Shown one piece after another: positions 25,096-35,757 of a DNA stretch of 64,000 nucleotides. The notes beneath the pieces were generated by a model that was not told the origin of the DNA, made no database searches, and was given only the letters and a program-made list of their open reading frames with translations. Within the stretch, counting starts at the first letter, position 1. Each line of letters opens with the position of its first letter. The DNA is from Sporichthya polymorpha DSM 43042. Its GTDB lineage: Bacteria > Actinomycetota > Actinomycetes > Sporichthyales > Sporichthyaceae. Made by a program: the position numbers and the translations under genes. The stretch lies in contig NZ_KB913029.1 in assembly GCF_000384115.1 (NCBI RefSeq), positions 3,509,057-3,573,056 of the forward strand, written 5' to 3'.

Positions 25096-25413
25096 GTGGG
25101 CACGGACCGAGAGCGGAAGGGCTGGGGGACCGCGCGCGTCTCCGGCGACTCGATGCGGCCCACCTACCGACCCGGTGACCTGCTGCTGATCCGCTACCGC
25201 GCCCGACCGCGGGTCGGGCGCGCCGCGATCGTCCGGCTGCCGGACCGCGGCCTCGCGGTCAAACGCGTGACCCGGCGCGAGCCCGACGGCTGGTGGGTCG
25301 AGCGGGACAACCCACGGGCCGGGGTCGACTCCTGGCTGGTGGGGGCGATCCCCGACGCCGACGTCGTCGCGGTCGTCGTCGCCCGGCTGTGGCCCCTCCT
25401 CCGACGGACCTGA
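25096..25413 (+). CDS. sodX: Nickel-type superoxide dismutase maturation protease
   Basis: A 105-residue S26 (signal peptidase-like) protease with catalytic Ser19 in VSGDSMRPTY and the general-base Lys56 in LAVKRVTRR, plus the WVERDNPRAGVDSW box. It lacks a membrane anchor, which fits the SodX subgroup that removes the SodN propeptide in the cytoplasm. GTG 25096. In Streptomyces sodN and sodX are read in the same direction; here they are divergent. Confidence 0.93.
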   Translation: MGTDRERKGWGTARVSGDSMRPTYRPGDLLLIRYRARPRVGRAAIVRLPDRGLAVKRVTRREPDGWWVERDNPRAGVDSWLVGAIPDADVVAVVVARLWPLLRRT

Positions 25414-25463
25414 CACGAAACGGGGCGGAGGCAAACCGGACTTCTCGCCACTAGGGTCGGACC

Positions 25464-26429
25464 ATGTTCGCTGTCAGCGCTGCGCGCTTCTCCGACTCCG
25501 ACCCGCTGTCCGCCCTCGACCTCGGTGAGCGGCCGGACCCGATCGCCAAGGACGGCTGGGTGACGGTCGACGTCAAGGCGGCCTCTCTCAACCACCACGA
25601 CCTGTGGAGCCTGCGGGGGCGCGGGCTGAAGGAGGAGCAGCTCCCGATGATCCTCGGCTGCGACGCGGCCGGGACCGACGAGGACGGCAACGAGGTCATC
25701 GTGCACGCGGTGATCGGCGACCCGGAGTGGAAGGGCGACGAGACCTTCGACCCGAAGCGCTCGCTGCTCTCCGAGCGCTACCAGGGCACGTTCGCGGAGA
25801 AGGTCGTCGTCCCGCGGCGCAACCTGGTGCCCAAGCCGGCGCAGCTCTCCTGGGAGGAGGCGGCCTGCCTTCCGACGGCGTGGCTGACCGCCTACCGGAT
25901 GCTCTTCACCCGCGCGGGCATCTCGCCCGGCGCCACGATCCTGGTCCAGGGCGCGGGCGGCGGTGTCGCGACTGCGCTGATCAGCCTCGGCCGCGCGGCC
26001 GGCCTCCGTGTGTGGGCCACGAGCCGGGACGAGGCCAAGCGCGAGCGCGCCCTCTCCCTCGGCGCCGACCAGGTCTTCGCCTCCGGCGCCCGGCTGCCCG
26101 AGCGGGTCGACGCGGTTTTCGAGACGGTCGGCGAGGCGACCTGGTCGCACTCGGTCCGCTCGCTCAAGCCCGGCGGCACCATCGTCATCTCCGGCGCGAC
26201 CAGCGGCGACGCCCCGCCGGCCGAGCTGACCCGCATCTTCTTCCTCCAGCTCTCCGTCGTCGGCTCGACGATGGGCTCCCGGGACGAGCTGGAGCGCCTC
26301 GCTCAGTTTATGGCGACCACCGGCGTGAAGCCGTTGATCGACGAGGTGCTGCCGCTCCAGGACGCCCGCCGCGGCTTCGAGAAGATGCATTCCGGCGACC
26401 TGTTCGGGAAGATCGTCTTCACCGTCTGA
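25464..26429 (+). CDS. Zinc-independent MDR family alcohol dehydrogenase / quinone oxidoreductase
   Basis: A 321-residue medium-chain reductase: GroES-like N-terminal domain (SLNHHDLWSLRGRG, LGCDAAGTDEDG) and Rossmann domain with the NADP-binding ILVQGAGGGVATALI near residue 157-170. The structural zinc cysteine loop of alcohol dehydrogenases is absent, so quinone or enone reduction is more likely than alcohol oxidation. The C-terminal VLPLQDARRGFEKMHSGDLFGKIVF is typical. Cytoplasmic; substrate unknown. Monocistronic, 50 bp after sodX. Confidence 0.88.
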   Translation: MFAVSAARFSDSDPLSALDLGERPDPIAKDGWVTVDVKAASLNHHDLWSLRGRGLKEEQLPMILGCDAAGTDEDGNEVIVHAVIGDPEWKGDETFDPKRSLLSERYQGTFAEKVVVPRRNLVPKPAQLSWEEAACLPTAWLTAYRMLFTRAGISPGATILVQGAGGGVATALISLGRAAGLRVWATSRDEAKRERALSLGADQVFASGARLPERVDAVFETVGEATWSHSVRSLKPGGTIVISGATSGDAPPAELTRIFFLQLSVVGSTMGSRDELERLAQFMATTGVKPLIDEVLPLQDARRGFEKMHSGDLFGKIVFTV

Positions 26430-26534
26430 CCCACCGGCCGACCTGGATCGTCCGGTCCAGTTGGGACGTTCGGAGGGTCATGTCCCGGCTTTAGGCTGCC
26501 GACAACCGGATGGCGGCGGGAGCAAGGGACACCG

Positions 26535-29210
26535 GTGGAGAAGCTGGGCATCAGCGAGCAGCTCATCGAGCAGCTGCCGGACGCGGTCTTCGTGGTCGAT
26601 TCGTCCGGAAAGATCCTGTTCGTCAACGGGCAGGGCGAGACCCTGTTCGGCTGGACCCGTGAGGAGCTGATCGGGCGACCGATCGAGACGCTCGTCCCGC
26701 CGACCGCGCGCGCCGCGCACCCGATGCACCGCGCGCAGTACTTCGGCGCACCCCAGGTGCGGCCGATGGGTGCCGGGCTCGACCTGTTCGGCTGCCGCAA
26801 GGACGGTTCCCAGTTCCCGGCCGAGATCTCGCTGTCCTCGATCGAGACCGAGGAGGGCCGGCTCGTCACCGCTGTCGTCCGGGACGCGACCGACCGGCTC
26901 AAGACCCAGGCCAAGTTCTCCGGCCTGCTCGAAGCCGCCCCCGACGCGATGCTCGGCGTCGACGACTCCGGGCTGATCCAACTGGTCAACACCCAGGCCG
27001 AGGTCATGTTCGGCTGGTCGCGCAACGAACTGCTCGGCCGGCCGATCGAGACGCTGGTGCCCGACCAGGCCCGGACCGCGCACCGCAAGCACCGCACCGG
27101 ATACTTCGCCGAGCCCGTGGTGCGGTCCATGGGTGCCGGGATCGACCTGTCCGCCCGCCGCAAGGACGGCTCGGAGTTCCCGGTCGAGATCTCGCTGTCC
27201 TCGATCGAGACCGAGGACGGTCTGCTCGTCACCGCGGCCGTCCGAGACGTGACCGAGCGCAAGGCGTTCGAGGGCGTCGTCGCCCGCGCCCGCGACACCG
27301 CCGAACGAGCTGCCCGATCGCGCCAGGAGTTCCTGGCGAACATGAGCCACGAGATCCGCACCCCGATGAACGCGATCATCGGCATGACCAGCCTGCTGCT
27401 GGACACGCCGATGGACCGTCAGCAGCGCGACTTCGTCGAGACGATGCGGACCTCGGGCGAGCACCTGCTCACGATCATCAACGACATCCTCGACTACGCG
27501 AAGATCGACGCGGGCAAGCTCGTGCTCGAGGAGGTCGCGTTCGAGATCCGCGACTGGTTGGGGGAGACCGTCGACCTCGTCACCCTCCAGGCGCACGAGA
27601 AGGGTCTCGAGCTGGCCTGCGACGTGGCGCCCGAGGTGCCGGCGATCGTCATCGGCGACCCGGCCCGCACCCGCCAGGTGCTGGTGAACCTGCTCGCGAA
27701 CGCCGTGAAGTTCACGCACGCCGGCGAGGTGGTGGTCCGCGTCGAGGTGGAGCGTGTCGACCACCGCCCCGACGGGACGCCTGAGACCTGGCTGCGGTTC
27801 GAGGTCGCCGACACCGGCATCGGTGTGGCCGCCGACCGCATCGACTCACTCTTCGAGCCCTTCACCCAGGGCGACAGCACCACGACCCGCATCTACGGCG
27901 GCACCGGTCTCGGCCTTGCGATCAGCCGCCGGCTGGTGGAGTCCATGGGTGGCGTCATGGAGATGACGTCGAGCCCGGGAGCGGGCACCACGGTCACCTT
28001 CCGCTTCCCCGTCATCGGGCGCGACGCCGTGGAGAGTGTCGCTCCGGCCGGCCTCGCCGGGCAGCGCGTTCTCATTGTGGACGACAATGCGACGCACCGT
28101 CAGATTCTGGAGGCGTGGGCGCAGCAGCACGAGATGGACACCGTCACCGCCGGGGGCGGCGAGGAGGCGCTCGACCTCGTCGACCTCGACCAGGGGCGCA
28201 ACCGGAGGTTCGACCTCGCCCTGCTCGACCTGGACATGCCCGGCATGGACGGTCACGAGCTGGGCCGCGCGCTGCGGCAGCGGAGCCCCGGGATCCGACT
28301 CGTGCTGCTCCATTCGACCGCCCCGGCGCGGGTCGTGGAGCCGGGGTTGTTCGACCTCGTGCTGGCCAAGCCGGCCCGCGCGGAGAAGCTGACCGAGCTC
28401 CTGCTCGAGCTGATCCGCACCGGACGGGTCCGCGACACCGTCACCTCGTCCCCGTCCTCGGTCTTCGACCTGCCGGTGCCGGCCCGCAAGCTCTCGATCC
28501 TCGTGGTCGAGGACACCCCGGTGAACCAGAAGGTCGCCCAGCACCTGCTGGCCCGGTTCGGTTTCCGCGCCGACGTGGCCGCCAGCGGCCGGGAGGCCCT
28601 GGACGCCCTCGCCCAGCGGGCCTACGACCTGGTCCTGATGGACATTCAGATGCCCGAGATGGACGGCCTGGAGGCCACCCGGCGGATCCGTGCCCGGTGG
28701 CCCGACCGTGGGCTGCACATCGTGGCGATGACCGCGAACGTCGCGACCGAGGACGTCCGCCGCTGCTACGAGGCCGGCATGGACGCCTTCCTCCCCAAGC
28801 CGATTGACGTCGCCTCGCTCGGCCGCATGCTGAGCGGACTGCTCAGCACTCCCGCCGGGGAGGACCCGGTCGTCGACCCCGAGGTCGTGAGTCGGCTGCG
28901 TGAGGAGATCGGACCGGAGGTCGTCCGCGAGCTCGCCGAGGAGTTCCTCGCCGACCTCGACGTCTCGCTGCCGGACCTCGAGGCGGTCTGCCAGGCGCAG
29001 GACCGGGCCGCGCTGGCGGCGGCCGCCCACAAGCTCAAGTCACCCGCGCGGTCTCTCGGCGCCGAGGCGCTCGGACAAATGCTCCACGACCTCGAGCAGC
29101 GCGCCGCCGAGGAGGACTGGGCGACCCTGACCCGCCTCGTCGGCCGCGTCGTCGGGCAGCGGCAGTCCCTCGACGACCAACTCCGCGCGGCGGTCGCACT
29201 CAGGGACTGA
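26535..29210 (+). CDS. Soluble hybrid sensor histidine kinase (PAS-PAS-HisKA-HATPase-REC-REC-HPt)
   Basis: An 891-residue multi-step phosphorelay in one chain. Two PAS domains (about 8-120 and 128-245) are tandem duplicates: [20 protein letters not shown] and [20 protein letters not shown]. HisKA carries H272 in [12 protein letters not shown]; the HATPase has [10 protein letters not shown] and [12 protein letters not shown]1 has D565 ([11 protein letters not shown]), REC2 has D703 ([11 protein letters not shown]), and the HPt has H832 ([13 protein letters not shown]). No membrane segment was seen, so the stimulus is intracellular or diffusible. No cognate DNA-binding regulator is adjacent. 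GTG 26535 is the start. Confidence 0.92.
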   Translation: MEKLGISEQLIEQLPDAVFVVDSSGKILFVNGQGETLFGWTREELIGRPIETLVPPTARAAHPMHRAQYFGAPQVRPMGAGLDLFGCRKDGSQFPAEISLSSIETEEGRLVTAVVRDATDRLKTQAKFSGLLEAAPDAMLGVDDSGLIQLVNTQAEVMFGWSRNELLGRPIETLVPDQARTAHRKHRTGYFAEPVVRSMGAGIDLSARRKDGSEFPVEISLSSIETEDGLLVTAAVRDVTERKAFEGVVARARDTAERAARSRQEFLANMSHEIRTPMNAIIGMTSLLLDTPMDRQQRDFVETMRTSGEHLLTIINDILDYAKIDAGKLVLEEVAFEIRDWLGETVDLVTLQAHEKGLELACDVAPEVPAIVIGDPARTRQVLVNLLANAVKFTHAGEVVVRVEVERVDHRPDGTPETWLRFEVADTGIGVAADRIDSLFEPFTQGDSTTTRIYGGTGLGLAISRRLVESMGGVMEMTSSPGAGTTVTFRFPVIGRDAVESVAPAGLAGQRVLIVDDNATHRQILEAWAQQHEMDTVTAGGGEEALDLVDLDQGRNRRFDLALLDLDMPGMDGHELGRALRQRSPGIRLVLLHSTAPARVVEPGLFDLVLAKPARAEKLTELLLELIRTGRVRDTVTSSPSSVFDLPVPARKLSILVVEDTPVNQKVAQHLLARFGFRADVAASGREALDALAQRAYDLVLMDIQMPEMDGLEATRRIRARWPDRGLHIVAMTANVATEDVRRCYEAGMDAFLPKPIDVASLGRMLSGLLSTPAGEDPVVDPEVVSRLREEIGPEVVRELAEEFLADLDVSLPDLEAVCQAQDRAALAAAAHKLKSPARSLGAEALGQMLHDLEQRAAEEDWATLTRLVGRVVGQRQSLDDQLRAAVALRD

Positions 29211-29229
29211 CGCACCACGACGGGGTCCG

Positions 29230-29406
29230 TCAGTCCTCGTCGTCGTCCAGTCGCGCGAGCCACGTGGCGAGGCGCTCGATCGGGACCTCGAACTCGGGGT
29301 GAAGGTCCACGAACTCCGAGAGCCGGTCCGCGAGCCAGGCGAGGTTGACGTCCTCCTCGCCCCGGCGCGCGGCCAGCTCCTCGATCCCGCGGTCGGTGAA
29401 GTACAT
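29230..29406 (-). CDS. DUF6104 family small protein, directly downstream of kgd
   Basis: A 58-residue acidic protein, MYFTDRGIEELAARRGEEDV followed by a conserved EVPIERLATWLARLDDDED end. This matches the DUF6104 family found beside kgd/sucA in actinobacteria. It lies 11 bp after the kgd stop on the same strand and is surely cotranscribed. Function unknown; the constant neighbourhood suggests a role with 2-oxoglutarate metabolism. Confidence 0.85.
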   Translation of the reverse strand: MYFTDRGIEELAARRGEEDVNLAWLADRLSEFVDLHPEFEVPIERLATWLARLDDDED

Positions 29407-29417
29407 CTGCTCCGCCG

Positions 29418-32400
29418 TTACCGGGCGAACGCCTGCTCGATGAGCAGCTGCTGCTCGTACTCGTGGACGGAGTGCGAGCCGACCGCCGGCGCCGAGGACG
29501 CCGGGCGGGAGACCCGGTAGAGCACGCGGCCGACCTGCTCGGCGAAGTGCAGGGCCATGAACGGCCACGCACCCTGGTTCGCCGGCTCCTCCTGGACCCA
29601 GCGCACCTCGCCCGCGTTCGGGTACTTCGCGAGCGCCGCCTTCAGCTCCTCGACCGGCAGCGGGTAGAGCTGCTCGACCCGGACCAGCGCGGTGTCCTGC
29701 GCCGACCCGTGCTGCTCCCGCTGCGCCGACAGGTCGTAGAAGACCTTGCCGGTGCACAGGATCACCCGCGTGACCGCCGACGGGTCGACGGTGTCGTCCG
29801 CGATAACCGGCTGGAAGTGCCCGGAGGTGAACTCGCCCGGGGCCGAGACCGCGGCGCGATGCCGCAGCAGCGACTTCGGCGTGAAGATCACCAGCGGCCG
29901 GTGGAACGGACCCAGTGCCTGCCAGCGCAGCAGGTGGAAGTGGTTCGCCGGCGTGGTCGGGATCGCGACCGTCATGTTCCCCTGCGCGCACAGCTGCAGG
30001 AAGCGCTCCGGGCGGCCGGACGAGTGGTCCGGACCCTGACCCTCCATGCCGTGCGGGAGCAGGAGCACGACGCCCGACGTCTGGCCCCACTTCTGCTCAC
30101 CGGAGGAGATGAACTCGTCGATGATCGTCTGGGCGCCGTTGACGAAGTCGCCGAACTGGCCCTCCCAGCACACGAGCGCGTCGGGCCGCGCCACCGAGTA
30201 GCCGTACTCGAAGCCGAGTGCGGCGAACTCGCTCAGCAGCGAGTCGTAGACGTAGAACGTGCCCTGGTCGGGGGACAGGTTCTGCAGCGGGTTGTACTCG
30301 GCCGCGGTCTTGCGGCAGACGAGCACCGCGTGGCGCTGGGTGAACGTCCCGCGGCGGCTGTCCTGCCCGGCCAGGCGGACCGGACGGCCCTCCAGCAGCA
30401 GGGAGCCGTAGGCGATCAGCTCGCCGAAGCCCCAGTCGATGTTGCCGGTCTCGATCATCGCGGCGCGCTTCTGCAGCAGTGGCGCGACGCGGGGGTGGAC
30501 GGAGAAGCCCTCGGGGACGTTGACCTGGCTCTCGACGATCCGCTTGAGCGACTCGCTGCTGATCGCAGTGTTCACCGAGGTGGCCGGCGCCTGGTCGTTG
30601 CTGACGGGCTGCGCCACGGTCGCGGGCGTGCTCGAACTGCCGCGCGTCTCGGCGAAGACCTTCTCGAGCTGCTCGCGGTAGTCCTTGAGGGCCTCCTCGG
30701 CCTCCTCGAAGGTGATGTCGCCGCGCCCGATTAGCGCCTCGGTGTAGAGCTTGCGGACCGAGCGCTTCTGGTCGATCAGGTCGTACATCAACGGCTGGGT
30801 CATCGAGGGGTCGTCGCCCTCGTTGTGGCCCCGTCGCCGGTAGCAGATCATGTCGATGACGACGTCCTTCTTGAACGCCTGGCGGAACTCGAACGCCCAC
30901 CGCGCGACGCGCACGCAGGCCTCCGGGTCGTCACCGTTGACGTGGAAGATCGGCGCTGCCACCGTGCGCGCGACGTCGGTCGCGTACAGGCTCGAACGGC
31001 TGGACGTCGGTGAGGTCGTGAACCCGACCTGGTTGTTGACGACGACGTGGACGGTGCCGCCGGTGCGGTAACCGCGCAGCTGCGACATCTCCAGCGTCTC
31101 GGCCACGACACCCTGGCCGGCGAACGCGGCGTCGCCGTGGAGGAGGACGGGCAGGACGGTGAAGCCGCTCTCGCCGCGGTCGATGATGTCCTGCTTCGCG
31201 CGGACGATGCCCTCGAGGACGGGGTTGACCGCCTCCAGGTGCGACGGGTTCGCGGCGAGGTAGGTCTTGACCGTCGAGCCGTCGTGTGCCGTGTACACGC
31301 CCTCCTGGCCGAGGTGGTACTTCACGTCGCCCGAGCCGTGCATCGACTTCGGGTCGATGTTGCCCTCGAACTCGCGGAAGATCTGGCCGTAGCTCTTGCC
31401 GACGATGTTGGCGAGCACGTTCAGGCGGCCACGGTGCGGCATGCCGACCGCGACCTCGTCGAGCCGGGACTGCGCCGCGGCGACGAGGAGCGCGTCGAGC
31501 AGCGCTATGACGGACTCGCCACCCTCGAGCGAGAACCGCTTCTGGCCGACGTACTTGGTCTGCAGGAAGGTCTCGAAGGCCTCGGCCTCGTTGAGCTTGC
31601 GCAGCACGCGGAGCTGGTCGTTGCGCGGGAGCCGGTCCGGGGCGCGCTCGACGCGCTCCTGGATCCAGAGCCGCTCCTTCGGGTCGGCCATGTGCATGTA
31701 CTCGATGCCGACCGTGCGGCAGTACGAGGAGCGCAGCACCCCGAGGATGTCGCGCAGCTTCATCAGGCCCGACAGGGAGAACGTCGTGCCGGAGACGAAC
31801 TCGCGGTCGAGGTCCCACAGCGTCAGACCGTGCTTGACGATGTCGAGGTCGGGGTGGCTGCGCTGCTTGTACTCGAGCGGGTCCGTGTCGGCCATCAGGT
31901 GGCCGCGGGTGCGGTAGGCCTCGATCAGCTCGTGGACGCGGGCCTGCTTGGAGACCTGGTCCTCGTGGCTGGTCGCGATGTCGGTCTCCCAGCGGATCGG
32001 CTCGTACGGGATCCGCAGCGCCGCGAAGACGTCGTCGTAGAAGTTGTCCTCGCCGAGGAGGAGCTGGTGCAGGCGGCGCAGGAACTCACCGCTCTGCGCG
32101 CCCTGGATGATCCGGTGGTCGTAGGTGGACGTCAGCGTCATGATCTTGCTGACCGCCATGTTCGCCAGCGTCTCGGGCGAGGCGCCCTGCCACTCGGCCG
32201 GGTACTCCATCGCGCCGACGCCGATGATCGTGCCCTGACCCTGCATCAGACGCGGCACCGAGTGGACGGTCCCGATCGTGCCCGGGTTGGTGAGGCTGAT
32301 CGTCGTGCCGGCGAAGTCGTCGACGGTGAGCTTGTTGTTCCGGGCCCGGCGGACGATGTCCTCGTAGGCCAGCCAGAACTGCGCGAAGTCGAGCGTCTCC

Positions 32401-33194
32401 GCCTTCTTGATCGAGGGGACCAGCAGCGACCGCGAACCGTCGGCCTTGGTCACGTCGATGGCGAGACCCAGGTTCACCGACTCCGGCGTGACGAGGGCGG
32501 GCTTGCCGTCGATCTCGGTGTAGCCGCAGTTCATCGCCGGCACGTCCGCCAGCGCGCGGACCACCGCGAAGCCGATCAGGTGGGTGAAGGAGACCTTCCC
32601 GCCGCGGGCCCGCTTCAGGTGGTTGTTGATGACGATGCGGTTGTCGATGAGGAGCTTCGCCGGGACCGCGCGCACCGACGTCGCGGTCGGGACGGTGAGG
32701 CTCGCCTCCATGTTCGTGACGACGCGCGCCGCCGGGCCCTTGAGCGGGCTGACGTTCTCCGCCGGGGCCGCGCTCTTCGCGGGGGCGGGGGCCGCGCTCT
32801 TCGTCGGGGCCGGAGCCGCGGGCGCGGCGGACTTGGCCGCGGGAGCCGGGGCCGCCGGAGCCGGAGCGGGGGCCGCGGGAGCGGGGGCCGGTGCGCCCTG
32901 GGCGGGGGCCGGTGCGCTCTGGGTGGCGGCCGGCGCGGGGGCCGGGGGAGCCGCGGCGGGGGCGGCGGAGGCGGCCGGAGCGCCGGTTGAGGCGCTCTCA
33001 CCACCGGCCGGGGTGGCGGGCCGGGTCAAGATTCGGTGAATTCCGGTGTCGGAACTCGGGGTGTAGTCGGCGAAGAACTCCCACCAGGCGGGATCCACGC
33101 TGTTCTTGTCCCGCAGATACGCCTGGTAGATCTCGTCGACCAGCCACTCGTTGGTCCCGAACCCGGACAGCGGATTGGACTGCGGTGACGACAC
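29418..33194 (-). CDS. kgd: Multifunctional 2-oxoglutarate metabolism enzyme (Kgd/SucA-E2o fusion)
   Basis: Thiamine enzyme of the TCA cycle: E1 component of 2-oxoglutarate dehydrogenase, also able to act as decarboxylase or carboligase in mycobacteria. The 1258-residue chain is the actinobacterial fusion: a short N-terminal segment ([17 protein letters not shown]), an Ala/Pro-rich low-complexity linker about 60-150, an E2o-like succinyltransferase domain about 150-385 ([20 protein letters not shown]), then E1 ThDP domains ([35 protein letters not shown]). No lipoyl domain, as in relatives. GTG 33194 fits the conserved N-terminus. GarA-type regulation is likely but garA is not here. Confidence 0.96.
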   Translation of the reverse strand: MSSPQSNPLSGFGTNEWLVDEIYQAYLRDKNSVDPAWWEFFADYTPSSDTGIHRILTRPATPAGGESASTGAPAASAAPAAAPPAPAPAATQSAPAPAQGAPAPAPAAPAPAPAAPAPAAKSAAPAAPAPTKSAAPAPAKSAAPAENVSPLKGPAARVVTNMEASLTVPTATSVRAVPAKLLIDNRIVINNHLKRARGGKVSFTHLIGFAVVRALADVPAMNCGYTEIDGKPALVTPESVNLGLAIDVTKADGSRSLLVPSIKKAETLDFAQFWLAYEDIVRRARNNKLTVDDFAGTTISLTNPGTIGTVHSVPRLMQGQGTIIGVGAMEYPAEWQGASPETLANMAVSKIMTLTSTYDHRIIQGAQSGEFLRRLHQLLLGEDNFYDDVFAALRIPYEPIRWETDIATSHEDQVSKQARVHELIEAYRTRGHLMADTDPLEYKQRSHPDLDIVKHGLTLWDLDREFVSGTTFSLSGLMKLRDILGVLRSSYCRTVGIEYMHMADPKERLWIQERVERAPDRLPRNDQLRVLRKLNEAEAFETFLQTKYVGQKRFSLEGGESVIALLDALLVAAAQSRLDEVAVGMPHRGRLNVLANIVGKSYGQIFREFEGNIDPKSMHGSGDVKYHLGQEGVYTAHDGSTVKTYLAANPSHLEAVNPVLEGIVRAKQDIIDRGESGFTVLPVLLHGDAAFAGQGVVAETLEMSQLRGYRTGGTVHVVVNNQVGFTTSPTSSRSSLYATDVARTVAAPIFHVNGDDPEACVRVARWAFEFRQAFKKDVVIDMICYRRRGHNEGDDPSMTQPLMYDLIDQKRSVRKLYTEALIGRGDITFEEAEEALKDYREQLEKVFAETRGSSSTPATVAQPVSNDQAPATSVNTAISSESLKRIVESQVNVPEGFSVHPRVAPLLQKRAAMIETGNIDWGFGELIAYGSLLLEGRPVRLAGQDSRRGTFTQRHAVLVCRKTAAEYNPLQNLSPDQGTFYVYDSLLSEFAALGFEYGYSVARPDALVCWEGQFGDFVNGAQTIIDEFISSGEQKWGQTSGVVLLLPHGMEGQGPDHSSGRPERFLQLCAQGNMTVAIPTTPANHFHLLRWQALGPFHRPLVIFTPKSLLRHRAAVSAPGEFTSGHFQPVIADDTVDPSAVTRVILCTGKVFYDLSAQREQHGSAQDTALVRVEQLYPLPVEELKAALAKYPNAGEVRWVQEEPANQGAWPFMALHFAEQVGRVLYRVSRPASSAPAVGSHSVHEYEQQLLIEQAFAR

Positions 33195-33516
33195 GGTTTT
33201 GATCAACCTCTTCCGGGCTGCGCACAGGGACCAGACGGGACCTCGAACCACTGGTTCCGCCGCTCTGACCAGCGTAGTCGCCGTGTTCGTCCGGTCACAG
33301 GTCGGTATGGGTGGCCCAACTCACCTGCCCGCTTCCGCGCGTTCCGGCCCTGCGAATTGGATGTGCCGCCTGACCTTCGTGGTCTACCGCTCACCCGTTC
33401 GGCGTGGATGTTTGCCACCGTTTTGGGGGCATTTGTCAGGTTTCGGCGGATCCTGACGGGCACGTGAAATCCGTTCGAGACCCCTGGGGGGTTCTCGGGA
33501 GATGGGGCGAGGACTC
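33195..33516. other. Intergenic region between kgd and the secreted barrel protein
   Basis: About 320 bp holding the divergent promoters of kgd and the next gene. An imperfect hairpin GAGACCCC...GGGGTTCTC lies at about 33477-33497, directly before the rightward gene. No gene seen. Confidence 0.6.
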
Positions 33517-34035
33517 ATGGTTACTCGACGTTTCACCTCGGCCGCTCTGGCCGCCGGGGTCGCCACCGCGGTGGGCGTCACCTTGTTCATGGCCGGCGCG
33601 CCGAGCGCCGGCGCGGCCGTGGCCGACGACGACCTGCGCGGCCGCGCACTGCAGGACTACACGGTCGACACGGGGCGCAACGGCCCCAGCGTCGGTGACC
33701 GGTACGTCTTCTCGGAGCGGCTGTTCAACGAGGACAACAAGCGGGTCGGCATCCTCGCGGCGACGTGCGACGTCACGTACGTCAACCGGAGCTCGAGCGG
33801 TCGGGTGAAGAACGTCCTCACGCAGTGCACGGGCACCTTCCGCCTGGACGACGGCCAGATCACCGTCGCCGGCACGATCACCCGGACGGCGAACAGCGCG
33901 GTCCTGGCGGTCACCGGCGGCACCGGCCGCTACGACGACGCCCAGGGCGAGGTCGGACTCAGATTCGTCAACGACAAGCGGACGGACTACGACTTCGACT
34001 TCGAGAACAACGGCGGCGGCACGATCGTCGGCTGA
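33517..34035 (+). CDS. Secreted allene-oxide-cyclase/dirigent-like barrel protein
   Basis: A protein of 172 residues (177 if ATG 33502 is used). Basic MVTRRF, hydrophobic helix, and a signal-peptidase-like APSAGAA cleavage region near residue 30-35 mark a secreted protein. The mature part (residues 45-170) has the allene oxide cyclase-like barrel pattern SVGDRYVFSERLFNEDNKRVG, CTGTFRLDDGQITVAGTI and AVTGGTGRYDDAQGEVGLRF. Bacterial members have no proven enzymatic role. Two cysteines (ATCDV, TQCTG) could form a disulfide. Followed 14 bp after the stop by a perfect palindrome. Confidence 0.8.
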   Translation: MVTRRFTSAALAAGVATAVGVTLFMAGAPSAGAAVADDDLRGRALQDYTVDTGRNGPSVGDRYVFSERLFNEDNKRVGILAATCDVTYVNRSSSGRVKNVLTQCTGTFRLDDGQITVAGTITRTANSAVLAVTGGTGRYDDAQGEVGLRFVNDKRTDYDFDFENNGGGTIVG

Positions 34036-34049
34036 CACATCGGCTGAGT

Positions 34050-34082
34050 GTGTTGACAAGGGGTGACACCCCTTGTCAACAC
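34050..34082. repeat. Perfect 33-bp palindrome with CAAGGGGTGACACCCCTTG core (copy 2)
   Basis: Sixteen-base arms (GTGTTGACAAGGGGTG and complement) around a central A. The 19-base core equals that of copy 1 (4921-4953) while the outer arms differ, yet still pair. It sits 14 bp after the stop of the secreted barrel gene, convergent to the oxidoreductase gene, so a terminator role is possible. Confidence 0.8.
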
Positions 34083-34084
34083 CG

Positions 34085-34115
34085 GTCGACCAAGGGGTGA
34101 CAACCCCCGGTCGAC
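34085..34115. repeat. Degenerate third palindrome of the same family
   Basis: GTCGACC ... GGTCGAC arms (seven bases) enclose CAAGGGGTGACA followed by an imperfect right half. It begins three bases after copy 2. The left half-core is intact, but the right half has mutated so the inner stem is broken. Confidence 0.6.
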
Positions 34116-34140
34116 GTCGACGACTGGGGACGTGGGTCGG

Positions 34141-35718
34141 TCAGGCGAGTGCCCGGCCGAGGTCGGCCAGGATGCGGACGGCGGCGTTGTGTCCCGCCGC
34201 CCCGATCACCGACCCGGCCGGGTGACAGCCGGCCGATCCGGCGTACAGCCCGGGCAGCCCGGTCGCGTACGGCACCCGGTCGGCGAACGCCACGGTGTTG
34301 TCGACGTGGTGGATGTGCCCACCGGTGATGCCGAACCGGGCCTCGATGCCCGGCGGGGGGAGCGCGAGGGTGTCGGCGACGCTCGCCGACGTCCCCGGGG
34401 CGAACCGGTCGCAGACCTCGAGGAGGTGCGCGACGTAGCCGGGTAGCTCGGCGTCCCAGTCCGAGCCCTGCGGGACGTGCGGCACCGACTGCACGAACAG
34501 CGCCGACGAGTGGTGCCCGGCCGCGTCGTGCAGGCTCGGGTCGACGGTCGTGTGCACGTACCACTCGATCGTCGGGAACGTCGGGTATCGCGGCAGCCGC
34601 CCGGCCTGCACGTCGGCCCACATCGCGCGCACCGCCTCGAGCGGGCGGTCCTCGCCGGGCAGGAGGTGCACGGTCGCCCCGCCCGTCGCGCCGCCGCCGG
34701 GGGCGTTCGCGAGCGCCGGGAAGTGCGGCACCTCGCGCAGCGCGAGGTTGAGCTTCAGCGTGACGCCCGGCCGGCGGATCCGTTCCAGCCGGTCGGACAG
34801 GTCCGCGGGCAACGCGTCGCCGACGAGGTCAGGGAGGCGGAACGGGTCGCAGGCCGCGAGGACCACGGCGGTGTCGATCCGGCCCCGGTCGGTCTCGACG
34901 CCGCGGACGACGCCGCCTGTCGTGTCGATCGCGCGGACCGGTGCCGACGTCCGCACCTGCGCCCCGGCCGCGCGGGCGGTCTCGGCGAGCGCGCCGGTGA
35001 CGGTGCCCATACCGCCGCGGACGATCATCCAGGTCCCGTCCGACCCGGGCAGCCGGCCCATGTTGTGGGCGAGGAAGTTGTGGCCGGTGCCGGGATCGTC
35101 GACGCCCGCGGTCAGCCCGGAGATCCCGTCGGTGACCGCGTACATGGCGACCAGACGTTCGGAGGTGAAGCCGAAGCGGGCGAGGTGGTCGACGACCGAG
35201 CCGCGGCAGAGCGCCACGAAGATCTCGCGCAGCGCGGGGCGGATGTACCGCTCGGCGGTGTCCTCGACCGACAGCGGTTCGGCGAGCCAGGCCGGCGCCA
35301 GGTCGGTGCGCAACTGGTCGAGCTCGGCGTTCAGGGCGGCGTCGGCGCGGGCGTCGGCGGGGGAGAAGGCCGCCTCGATCGCCGCGGCGTTCGCGGCTGC
35401 ATCGGCGCCGAGGAGCACCGAGGGCAGTGACGATCCCGCCGGGGCGGGCAGGGCGTAGTGCGGGTTCCGGCGCAGCACGGGCAGGTCGAGGCCGAGGGTC
35501 GCGATCAGCTCCGGCGGCATCAGCCCGAGCAGGTACGCGCCCGTCGAGTGGCGCAGTCCCGGCACAGCGGCGAAGGGTTCCTCGGTGCGCGCCGCACCGC
35601 CGACGACATCGGCCGTCTCGCAGACCACGACGTCGAGTCCGGCCCGGGCGAGCAGGGTCGCGGCGACCAGCCCGTTGTGCCCGGCTCCGATCACGACGAC
35701 GTCGGCGCGTGCAGTCAC
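34141..35718 (-). CDS. NAD(P)/FAD-dependent oxidoreductase, phytoene desaturase-like (PYROXD2 group)
   Basis: A 525-residue flavoprotein with an N-terminal dinucleotide-binding GAGHNGLVAATLLARAG and the FAD motif VVGGAARTEE, a central MIVRGGMGTVTGALAETARAAGA segment, and the C-terminal GLYAGSAGCHPAGSVIGAAGHNAA that closes the FAD site. These proteins resemble carotenoid desaturases and human PYROXD2; substrates are unknown, and no carotenoid genes are near. Convergent with the secreted barrel protein. Start ATG 35718, 77 bp from the divergent mce operon. Confidence 0.88.
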   Translation of the reverse strand: MTARADVVVIGAGHNGLVAATLLARAGLDVVVCETADVVGGAARTEEPFAAVPGLRHSTGAYLLGLMPPELIATLGLDLPVLRRNPHYALPAPAGSSLPSVLLGADAAANAAAIEAAFSPADARADAALNAELDQLRTDLAPAWLAEPLSVEDTAERYIRPALREIFVALCRGSVVDHLARFGFTSERLVAMYAVTDGISGLTAGVDDPGTGHNFLAHNMGRLPGSDGTWMIVRGGMGTVTGALAETARAAGAQVRTSAPVRAIDTTGGVVRGVETDRGRIDTAVVLAACDPFRLPDLVGDALPADLSDRLERIRRPGVTLKLNLALREVPHFPALANAPGGGATGGATVHLLPGEDRPLEAVRAMWADVQAGRLPRYPTFPTIEWYVHTTVDPSLHDAAGHHSSALFVQSVPHVPQGSDWDAELPGYVAHLLEVCDRFAPGTSASVADTLALPPPGIEARFGITGGHIHHVDNTVAFADRVPYATGLPGLYAGSAGCHPAGSVIGAAGHNAAVRILADLGRALA

Positions 35719-35757
35719 CCGGCCGAGTCTGGCAGGACTAGGGTCGCAGCGTTCGGA

